Source: Lepidonotus clava (Eukaryota > Annelida > Polychaeta > Phyllodocida > Polynoidae). From it: 64,000 nt of DNA. Under the pieces are notes generated by a model. It ran no database searches. It was not told where the DNA came from and saw only the letters and a program-made list of their open reading frames with translations. Below, one piece after another: positions 12,801 to 24,800 of this stretch. Made by a program: the position numbers and the translations under genes. Each line of letters starts with the position of its first letter. Position 1 is the stretch's first letter. Where the stretch lies: assembly GCA_936440205.1 (NCBI GenBank), contig OW387139.1, forward strand, positions 35,862,378 to 35,926,377, in the 5' to 3' direction.

Positions 12801-15800
12801 TAAAATCACAATAGTGACTGATCACAAACCGTTGATTCCCCTGCTACAGAGTGCCTACAAAGCCCCGTCAGCCCGGCTGAGACGGTGGGCTTTAGCGTTA
12901 TCAGATTTTGATTTTGAAATCATATATGAGCCAGGAGCGACTCATTTTCTACCGGACTATTTGTCTAGAGTCTATCATGAGCATGTCCCAGGTGAGGAAT
13001 ATGAACCCGCTGTGGGATGTGAGTTATTTGAGGCCGAAGTTCAGGAGGAAGAGCTTTCTGTGGCTACGGTATTAAACGCGCAACTCCAAGATGCAGAGTG
13101 CGCGCAATTGATAGACTACCTGCAGGACGGAGACCTACCGACAGATCCCATTGAAGCTAGGCGAATAATGGACCAAGCCGATTTTGTGGGAATGGTGGCA
13201 CCGGGAGTACTATGTAGGTTCAACATCAAAAGGTATAACAAACACCAAGACCAACTGGTCAGACTAAAACCCAGAATGATAGTTCCAGGTAGGTTAATTC
13301 CCAGAGTCCTGAGACTGTTACATAAAGACATCTTAGCTGGGGGACATGTAGGGATCAGTAACCTCACTACCAAAATCTCTGATAAATTCTACTGGCGGAA
13401 CATGAACGCCGACATAGTAGACTATGTAAAAGCTTGTGAGACCTGTTCTCTAAGGAGACGGGCCCCACATTTCAAGGCCTTAGCTAAGTCTTGGGAGAGA
13501 CCAACCCGACCCTTTGAGGTAGTACAGTGTGATTTCATCGGGCCACTAAAGAAGGCTAGGGATGGGTCAAAATATATCATGACCTTCATAGACCTACTAA
13601 CAGGTTGGCCGGAGGCTTTCACCACGAAAGACTCTACTGCGCAAACCGCGGCCAACTGTTTCCTAACCGGGATAGTGTGTCGGTATGGACGGGTAAACCG
13701 TCTGCACACAGACCGGGGGGCGGCCTTCCTCTCAGGGCTATTCAGGGAAATCACCACCCGACTAGCGTGCAAACAAACGTTCACCACCGGGCGAATGCCG
13801 ACTGGCAACGCTCGAGTAGAAAGACTACATAAAACCATTGAAAACCTGATTGCTTATTATATCCCTGACGACCACTGTAACTGGATCGATCTACTTCCCA
13901 TTGCATTATGGACAGTTAGATCCACAATCAGTGTACGGTCGGGATACAGCCCGCACACCCTGCTGTTTGGCAGAGATCCAATCAGTATGGGAATGCCTGA
14001 GCAAGGAACAATTCCTGAAACGCTGAACGACTGCGAGTTTTTCATGCAAACCAAGGATAACATTGCTATGTTTAGGAATATGGCTGAAAGGGTAGTTCAA
14101 AACTACGAAAAAGATCTGAGGCTGCGAATTGATGAGCGGGCGCGGCCCACTCAGATGTACGAAGGTGATATGGTATACATGTACGACCCTCTAGCTAGTG
14201 AAAATAAAGCGTCTAAGTTCTCAAACAGGTATACTGGGCCATTCAGGGTAATTGAAACAAAAGGAGACCACCTTGTTAGACTAGTGTCTTTAAAAACTGG
14301 AAAACAGGTCCCACATCTAGTGAACATTTCAAAACTCAAACCTGCACATGGGCCTTGGTCTCCCGCCGTCCCTCATAACATTCCCAAACTGGTGAGAGAA
14401 GCGAAAATCACTAACTCAAAAGGGGCAGATCCTGACCGAAACCCTGAATTGCATCACACTCCGACGGGTGAAATCGCTGAGGAAGATGGCGAAATAAGGG
14501 GTGCTGAGACTGAAAACTCAACGGGAACGACCGGTCCCCGTGAGCATGATGCAGTTCCTATGACCAGGAAGGTACCTACACAAAAACCTGGTCCAAGTCC
14601 CACTGATTTAGCAGAAACGGATGGGCAAATCACTGATGGTCAGGGCACCAGTGCGGACACCGCGCTGTCCACAAACTTATCCTTTGTTCCTAATAAAGCC
14701 GCCTGTGAACGGGGAACAGCTGGCGCTAATGGACAGAGGAAACGCAAACGAGCTAAACGAAGGGGCAAAAACCAGCCGTTGGAGGGGAGAGCCCCTCCAG
14801 GCAACAACAAGCCCATAAAACTACCCTGCGGTGATGTCCCGATCTTGGATACGTCGGAACAGAGCCCAGGAAAAACAGTAAAGGACCATGTCCCGACGAA
14901 AGGTGGCTATAACCTACGTCGGAACCGCCGCCCTAACTACGTCGCTCTGTCCAACGGCGGAGAGAGCGACGACATGGATGATTAATGAAGGAAATTTAGC
15001 CGCCCTGTGAAAATAAAGGTTCGGCGGAGCGGCACCGTTAGCATCAGCGCTAATGGAACAGGTGGTCTGCCTCACGGCCACCTTGCCGCGCCCAGGGGCG
15101 TGGCAGAAAGGGAGGGTGCGCACGCCAAGAGAGATGCCAGTGGTTGGGCGTCATCTCTTGGGACCGGATGCAAGCGTTCCCCCCACCTGAAACAAGATAC
15201 AGCTCCAAATATGGAGACGGCATGGACAAGCGGATCGGTTATAATTTCGTGGGATCCGCGCCGATCCACCAGTCGGTCCGCAACTCTGCTCCTAGACGGT
15301 CACCTCTGCTGCAGGTGATTGTGCGCGCAACCCAGCTCGGGAGGAAACAGAGATAGATATTGATTCTATCTCTGAACAGAAGTTGGAGATAGAAAATTGT
15401 TCGACTTCCGACTTCTCCTGGAAGGAGCAGAAAGAGAACTTAGCTGGGACACTGATCCACCGACTCATGGGGAACTGTCTAGCCCTCCGGCCACATAGCA
15501 ATCCAAAGGGAACCACTACTTTCCCTGCGGACACGGAGGGAAGGATTATCGTCCCCCTGAGAAGGAAACGGATTAGCCGGCCCACCCTGAGGGCGCTGCC
15601 TACCAAGGGAAGGTTCGTTGGGCCATTCTTTTAGGATTTTACCAAATGAAAGAAAAGGCAGTCGAGAAGGAGAGTGTTAAGAAACAACCGGCTCAGACCC
15701 TTAGGCGGTGGAGTTGGCCGGGCCGGGGCGGTGTCCGTCCGGACTCAACCGACGCCGGGATTGCCCGGAAGAAGCCAAGGACACCAGCCCGGCGGCCCAC

Positions 15801-18800
15801 CAGAACAACCACAGGCGGAGCCAAGAGGTCCGCCAAATCGGCTCCAGCCAAAAAGAAGACAGCAGATAAAGACTTCTACAATTTATCTGAGGTGAGTGAC
15901 TCGGAGCCCGAGCCAAGGCTAACGGCGTTGGCCAAGCCGGTTCAGAAGGAGGAAGCGGCCAACCAACCGGTGCAGATTCAGGCCGGCTGGTTCTGGGACC
16001 TTACGCAACCACTGTTCCAACTATTTGAGACTGTTGACGAAATTAGGAGAACAGTAGGACTGGATGTGCCAAAATCAAACAAACAGTTAGCTGAGATTAA
16101 AACTCAGATAGCTCCTTTCATTCAAAGGACCACACAAAACTCTAAATGCGTCAAGGAAAGTACCAGCCTACAAACAACACGAGGCGGCCGACCTCTGCCC
16201 ACTCTGGAAAGGCGATCGGGAGGGGAACAGCTAACCGTCGCCGCTCCAGGACTAAAAGTGGAGGTAGCACCCGTTCAACACGCGCCAACCCCACCGGTGG
16301 GGAACGGGCCAGCGGGAGCTCCCCTCCTCCACCACTTACAGCCTGCGGACCCCGCTTGTTTAGACTTGAGCAGCTTGACAACGAGCTGCAACGCCAATCC
16401 CTCACCACTGCTATGGAACCAGCAGCAGTGGACGCCAACCAGCCAGCCGGGGGGCCCACTGTGGCCGAGTCCACTCCCAGCGATAAACCAACCACAGGTA
16501 CCGAACCCATACCCCTCGAGCCAACCGTCGTACGATCCAACGGGGGCCGTTTCGGACTGGAACCTACTAGGCCAAGACCCCTCAGAGCAATGCGCCCCTC
16601 GTCCTGCGAACGTATGAGAGGCTTGAGGATCACGGTCACCAAGGACGAGAGCGGGATCATCAGGCGAGTGGTAAATGACAACGGGCAAAACCTCTACGAG
16701 CATGTCCCAAACTAAACAGACCAGGAAGCCCGAGAGGAGAGCATTTTTCGGCGCATGGATGATAGTAGTGCGCAGAAAAATAAGGTAACTTTGCTGTGAA
16801 CATGTTTTAGATAAACTGCAAAATTAACTTTCTCAAACTATCGCTAAGGCCAAAACAAAGACAATGAAGTGGCTGGTGCTGTTCGTATTAGCTATAATAG
16901 GGGGCATTAGGGGAGTGCATAACGACTCCAGCCCACCTGAAGGGCTAGCCCCTAACGCTGAAGTGATAGCTTTAGAACAATATGGAGTAGTGTTAAAACC
17001 AGGAAAGTTAATGTCCACCGCGGATATAACACACGTCCGACAAGGCTTCCTAATCACTATCCCAAGGAGGCGCTCCTTCAACAAGGCTACCTTTGGCCAG
17101 GTCTGTCACCGATATCTACAAGGAGGAGACGCCCTTGATCGGGCCTGCTACCATATCAGGTCGCTGGTCAGTTGGATGGATCAGACGTCACAGGCGCTTA
17201 AGGGTCGGTACCGAGAAGTTCTTAATGAAACCTTAAGTTCCCTAATAAAGAACACTCAACAAGACCTTCAAAATCAAGAGTCGGAATTAAATCCAGGTGG
17301 AAGGGTTAAGAGAATGAAGAAGTTGCCCACAATGCTAGACGATCCAGGGTGGCCGACCTTTCCTCTTCCGACCTCTTGGAATCAAGGGCTGGCGGCTGAT
17401 GTCAAATATAACAGAGAATTGATTAGAGTATTGCAGGAGTCTTCGAACCAAATGATCGAAGACTTGGCTCTGATGAATGAAAAACATGACGAGGCTGTCG
17501 AAAAGGTTAACCATGTCGTGATAGGCCTACTGGACAATCTAAGATCACTAAACAAGGCACACAACACGACTCGCCGAAGGTTGAAACTCGTGCAACATAA
17601 GGTGGATTGGATGGAACTGTACCTGAATATGATACCGGTCGCTCTAGAAGACAAGTTAGGAGAGATGGTGTATCTTCAACTAATGGTAGAGCAAACTCGC
17701 GTGTTCAGGAAAGGTGTACAGCGCCTGACGCGGGGCCAGCTGACTATGGACTTGGTACCCCGCCAATATATGGTCGGAGCGGTCCAGGAAGTGAACAGAT
17801 ATCTGAAGGGGATCCACCCCAGGTTCCATGTCGCGTTCACAGATCCTTCCTTTTATTACGAGAACAGTCAACCTTCGTTCAAATTCAATGAAACCACTCA
17901 GGAATTTATAGTGTATGTAAGGGTGCCTGTGGTGGCTGATGAACATTTGTTCCGGGTCTACGAAGTACTAACTTTTCCTGTGCCAGTGACGGTTAGGGGG
18001 CGACTTAAGAAGGACGCTCTCCAAATTGTTAATCTACCCAAAAGTGTCGCCATGTCCATGTCCCGCCAGTATTACGTACCATTGGCTAGTGGCAGTTGGT
18101 CAGGTTGTTATGGAGAGACCATCACGCTCTGTAAGGACCTACCTTATATGAAAAAGATTACAGACAACACCTGCACTGCTGCACTACTGAGGCGCGACGA
18201 CCTAGCAATCCAAGAAAAATGTGAGCTGGACTATCTACTGGAAGCAGACTTCGGAGAGATGGCAGTGTATCTAGACGACGGAGATATGCTAGTGGTCAGC
18301 GCCGACACCCGAGGCCAAATGATTTGCAGAAACCAGCCTGCGGTCGGAGTGAACATAGAAAATTATGCAAGGGTTCAGGTGGAATGCGACTGTGCATTCC
18401 AAACACAAGGAGCATGGATACCGTATAGCTTGCGAAATTGTGACAGGCACACCAGGATCACCACGGTTGTGTACCCACATAATGACCTGTTGGAAGCAGC
18501 AAGTCGTGTGAAGGGGTGGGACATGAATTTCACGACGTCCAAAAACGAACCCACTATGTTAGAGTCAGACCCTATCCCTGAAACAATTAGGAAAGACCTG
18601 CTGGAAATCGAGGAAAGCCTGAAGGCCAAAATACCTGTAACCTCCCTGGCCAAACGAATACAAAAACACCGTAAAGACTTGGCCAAGGGTATCAAGAAAG
18701 CGACTGACCGTTATGAGGTAGAGAAACACGCCCCGTGGTTCTCTATAGGCAACTTCGGAGGCGGTTTTGGTCTCCTCACCATCTTTTGCATAGTGGTAGC

Positions 18801-21800
18801 TGTGACAATTATTGGATGTGTTCTCTGGAAGTGCTGGCGGAACCACCAAGGCAAGGCTGCCCTGGCCGGACTAACCATGACTTTACCTCGGGCCATGGCC
18901 TTGGAAGCGGCGGACCCGGAGGAGCCGCTGCGCAGTGAAAAGGAACTAACTGGATGCCCGGACACGACCGCCAACCCCACTGCGGTGGCAGTACTTGCTA
19001 TATTACTGGCAGTACTAGTCATCGCCATAGTGGTCCTCGTGTGGCGAAAGTGGAGAAATATTAGAAGAAAGACTGTGGATGGATTGTACGTACAGTTTGC
19101 CAATCCACATATGATAGAAACAATCTTCCTAGGCGAACTGGCTATGCCTTCAGACCACACTTATACGGAAGGCTATGTGCTCATTAGGGATCTACTGGTG
19201 ACCCAGCTGTGTCTGAAGTATACTCTGACGGTAACCTGGGGGGCGCAGTTGATGGGAGCAGCGACTAGACCTGGACAGCACCCATCTAAGGTGCCACTAC
19301 CCGACACCCTGAGGGTATCTAAAAAACTAGCCCGTCTGATGATGAGTAACTTAAAATACAATACCAGGGCCAGACTACTGAGATATTCCTCGGGGCTAGC
19401 CACTCCTGTACCCATGGGAGTACCTCGCCTCATCGACGCAGGGTGGTCCGATGTCGGAGCGGACTGGCCTCAACCGGTGTTGGGACAAGGAACAATGCCT
19501 AACGCTCCTCCTAGATCGACCACGCCCACCTCAACAACGACCGGAACAGGATCTGCACGAAAGACAATAAGGCCAGGGACATCCGAAATAAATCCAGGAA
19601 CGGTTTATGAAGTTATCATATGACAATGTAACGAGTGGTAAAACCTGACCTAGTACTGTACAGGTAAAATTGGTGAATTAATAACACAGAGGTACGAATA
19701 CTAAAACTAAAATGTTACAGGAAGTTCGCTGGGCGATACCTGTTTGGGTAGGTAGGGTTCTGTTGACTAGCCTGAGCAATAAGGATTCACCAGTTAGGAA
19801 AAACTTAGTTCGGGTAGGCTGGTCCAACCGTCTCTCTATGGACCCATGGGTTATCTAAATTTCTCTCAAGTCGAGTGTCCCATGCCCGGTAGCCTAGCTC
19901 AACACTCTAATTGTTATTGATTTGGCAACTCTTTTAAAGTAGGGAACCATTTGGAACCGATCCTAGTGTCGCAAAATTTTAGCATTTTAAAAGAAAAACT
20001 CAAAATTCTGTATAAAACCTAAGAGCGCTCAACGGGACCAATGCTCCCAACGGGCGAAGTGAACTTCCCCAAGCAAGTACCATCTACACCTGACCCCTGT
20101 GCTGTTGTTACCGCTAGGATCGGGCTGCAGTACAGGAGCCACTTGGGGAACGCCACTGTCTATTCTTTAGCATGCTTACATATATACTCTTTTCAAAGAT
20201 GAGGGGGTTGCACAAGCAGCAGGAGCCTGCCCACAGGCCTGGTGTCAGTGGTGCCTGACAGGAGGCAGGACGTTGGGGTTACGCGTCACTGACGCTGCGA
20301 AGGGCACTGGGGTGGACGCCCGACCATGGCAGTCACTATGCCCCGGGTGGATTGGCTCCTGACAAGCGGTCCCTTCATCACAAAAAAAATCGACGAGTAG
20401 AAAGAAATTTACCTAAAAACTAATATATAAAGCAAACCAATATTTGTGTAACTAAGAGCTCTTCCTCAGGGAATTTTGGGCAAAATATAATAAGAACGCA
20501 GTATAATTAGTAACATTCTCGGGGGGGACGCTCCGTGACAGCACACGAGAGTACCTTATACGTGGCTCGTTTGCTCCTGGCATAGACACGCTGCAGCGGC
20601 AAGGATATGTGCAAATCCTGACAAGGCGTGCTATATTTGGGAGCTATAACGGAGGTCACAAGGAAATGTAGTTAAGGGACAACGGCGAATTGGTGACATT
20701 CACAGGGTGCTCGGCTCTCTCTCACTATATTGCGACTCCCTCAGACGGGATAAGCCATCCCTGGGGGGGGAGAAGCTGTAGCGAAAACTCACAAGGCGGT
20801 GGAGCGAGGTGCTGTCCTTATTAATAGCCCCGTCGTCTTGGTTATGTGTTAATGACCACTGAATCACCGTATGTCTTAGGTCAAAGGATCCTGACTTTAA
20901 CATAAAAAGTCAGGATCCAACGACAACTAGTATATGAACAACTGCCCATAATTCAAGACTAAAATTATTTAGACCACTTTTAGACCAGTTTTAATCGGGA
21001 CAGAGACAAAACGGCAAGAAGTCAAGTTTCGACCCGGGTAAAAAATTAGAAATAATTAAAATTAATAAAGGAAATGAGCGGCTTCAGAACTGACCGCCGT
21101 CGAGAAAAGAAAATAAAATAAATGAATGAAAATTAGTCTTGACCGCCGTCGTGGCGCTAAAAGTATCCAGGTCTCCGCTCAACAGTTGAGCTGAAGAGGG
21201 GGGACATGGACTACTGATTCCCTGATGAACAAGCTACAATAAACTTGGTTGACACCCAGAGCTGATAAGTTTACCCGATCTATTAGAAAGGAGATAAAAA
21301 ATTCTAACTCTGTCTTTAGCACTACCTATCCCTGCCCGGCATGCGCATAGTTAGGATAAGCTGGGGGCGGAGTCTTTTCAGGAGTAGTCTTGACTCTCCA
21401 CAAGAGAAACGGGCATAGACCTGAACAAGAAAACGGGTTTAACCTTGTACTGTACTTCGGTAAAGGCCCGACTTACTAGGTGCTGTCTGGAAGTAAGTGA
21501 TCTAAGGAGATGCATTTACACATCTCTATAATTTAAAGGGGGTGTAGGCTGCATATTAAAAAAAAAAAAAAATATATATGCAGTCTGCTCCCAATTATAA
21601 CAATGGAAACTCGGTGCTGCCCATTCTGGTCCTATGAATGGGAGAGTACCGACAAACCACATGTAACTAATGAGGACCGGGAATCCGATCAGAAGTGAAC
21701 CTGAATCTGAGACCCGATCCTCTAGTGATAACAAATAAGGAACGAATAATCTCAGCCTCCTTTGTACAGTTACTACTTAATGTCCTTTAATGACATTTAT

Positions 21801-24800
21801 ACCTCACGGAATGAAAACGCTACCCCAACCGCTTGCCATGTTGGTTTTTCCCATGTGATGTAGAGTATAGGGTAGACAGTGAAATGTCACTGTTAACATA
21901 GGTATAATATCTATTCAGTGAGCCGTTTGGAGTTAGTGGCGCACCCGTTTGCATTCAGAAGGGCGCCACTACCCAATATAAAGTGGAACTCGGTCTTCAA
22001 ACCCCAGGCTGAATGTAGGGGGTGAACGCCGAGCTACCACCTGTAACTAGCAGGGAAAGAAGGGATTTTGTCGTAACAAAATCATTCAATAAGAACAAAA
22101 CTGGGGTTTTAAAGCGAATGCTTCATAAAATGGAGTCAAATATGTTAGAACAGTTGTCGCCCTTGAAGGGGGTGTTAACTTGTTTGCGTATAAATCTTTG
22201 GAGTGTATTGGGTAATTATTCTAACACACTGTACAGAAAGAGTGTTATCAAGAGTATTGACCCTTGTGACCCCTTAAGGTAAATCACCAGGGATCCAATT
22301 CCTATCATTATTCTTATCTCCCCATGAGGTCGGTTAGGGAATCTGAGCGGGACAGTTTTGCATCAACTCTCGGGCACTCATGAAACCTTTGTAGGTGGAT
22401 GTTCTTGTAACGGCTCAGTCCCGACCTGTGAGCATAGGCTCCCACTCATTCATCACAAGGATATCACTGTCTGAGATGTTTGGCAATCTCGGGCACTGAC
22501 AAGCGTGGCTTCTGCGTTCAATGGAACGGCGCCTACTAAGGCCTGATCTATGAATGTACGAACTCCCACGGTGCACACACATGTATCTCTGCTTGGGACG
22601 CTTGATAATCTTTGTGGTGTTGGTGCCTTTCTAGCTCTTAATGAGGATACCATTCCTTCTTTCATTATATTCATACAGAATCTTCATCTGGGAGTTCATT
22701 CAGTGTCTTAGAGACTTCATCTCGGTCTCCTCACAGTAGTATTTTTTCCTCTTCGAGACGACTCTGGACAATAATACTCACTCTAACACTTATTCTAACA
22801 CAATGACACTGACGAAGTCTTGCTGTTAGACTAAAACATGGGATGGGTATCTGTGGCCTTCGCCACTACATCTCAAACTTACCTTGGAGTCGCCAACAGC
22901 TCGTTGGACGGCTCCACCTGTGGTGTCGCCTTACGTGGCCGACACGTCAATCTTTCCAGTACTCTGTAAGGGGGACAACTCATCAAAGAATTCTGTCACA
23001 GCCAATCTAATGCTGGGAGGTCTGGACCAAAATACTTGGTCACCTACTGTCATCTAAAACTTACCAGGGTAAAACACCCTAGGAAGCGTTTGCTACCTAG
23101 GGCACCCCATGTGAATTGTTTCCAATGTAGACATTTACACTAATGTCCTGCACGAATAACGACTAAACAAAGAATCCTGTTACAGCAAATCTAGTATTGT
23201 ACGACTCAGACCGGAATATCTGGCCATCCGTACCTGATTATCATGTGCAGTGTCAGTCCTCAGCGGTTAATAGTATCAAATAATAGCAATACGATACGAA
23301 TTACCCACACCCCAAAAAGCCTACTTAGATCGGTAATGTCAACAAACCACTAGTTAAGAAAACCTCCTAATATCGCCCAACCACGCGCGAGGTAAAATGC
23401 TTGATCATATTAGCCTAAACAATCCGCCCACTAAAATTATATAGCCTGACGCTTTTCAGTGCCAACCGTGTCACATTGCTTCATTTACATCACCCTAACA
23501 TACCGCAGGACCTGGAAAAGATAATAAGTTTAGTACGCGAGATCCTGACTCTCGGCCCGCGTCCACCATCTTGGAACCAAAAGTAAACACTAGGTGGCCA
23601 CCCACGCTACCCGTTACTAAAATTACCAGCGAAACACAGTTTCTGGTTCCGGGAGTGACATCAGCTTCCGGAATACAACCACGTGAAGGCGAGCCGAGAA
23701 CCACCAAGAAGAATTTGGCCAACAATCTCCTTAAAACCTACGGGTTAGTAGCCTGCCTAACATGCAAAGAACAATAGAAAGAAGGCTGTACTCACCAGGT
23801 CTCGGAGCGGTCTGGACGAGGGGCCGTCTCTACGAGGAGGGCGGTGTCCAACGACGAGCAAGAGCGGTGAAACATCTGAGTCCTCCCATGTTAACAGTCC
23901 GGAGCTCCCGTAAGAACGATCTGGCCGAAGCCTCTTGGATATATGAACTTAAGTGGACTAGGTACTGATCGGGAATTAAATCACCAGAATCACTCGGTGA
24001 AAACGATCCAGAATTAAGTGTTCCAATCACAGGCCGGGAATTGGATCATAAAATCACTTGTTTAAAATCAATAAGAATTATTATATACAGGAAACCGAGT
24101 GCCGACGGTTTAGCGCGCCACGACGGGCAGACGGGCGATCAACCGCCCCAACACCCGCGCCCAGCGTCTGATGATCCTGTCTGAAGGTCGGTAGCCGTCC
24201 TCCAGCTCACGGAAATCATTCACTGTAATGTTGCCGTCGACGACTGTCCGTATGGCGTGGAGCACCCGCCCCGTGTCCGCGGTAGGCACGCCAAACCAAT
24301 CGTTGGCCCGGCGCACCTCCCGGCTAACTTTGGGTATGAGACGGTTCACCCATTTCTGGAGTGAACCGTCACTGTCAGTAAAAGCCCAGCGCTGAACATC
24401 AAATCCAGAGGGGGTCGTGATCACGAAGGTCGACGGGGCCGGGTGCGACTTCACATTCAAGAAGGCACGGTTGATGGTCTCAGCGTAGAACTTTGCTGCG
24501 GCATCGGAGCTAGTATAGAGTGGAATATACAGGTCTAACTCCTCGTCCCATGTGAGAACGTCCAGCAAATTACACATGACTACCAGAATATCGTCTGGCC
24601 ACATAACGTGATGCGCAAACGCATATCCAGATAGTTCAGCCGTCGAGGCGTCTCGGCAGGAAAACACCACACAGGTGTGCTCACCACCCGAAAGAAGAAG
24701 ATCGGGGTACTCTTGAATTCCACCCTCTCGGTCTGAGCAAAAGATTGCTATGCGAACCATGGTGGAAGTCGGCGAAATAATAAAAAAGGGCTAAGCTTGT

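Noticed and set aside
21193-21206. Purine tract as the working polypurine tract of the Gypsy element
   Set aside because: It lies 4.8 kb from the 3' LTR; kept only as an observation.
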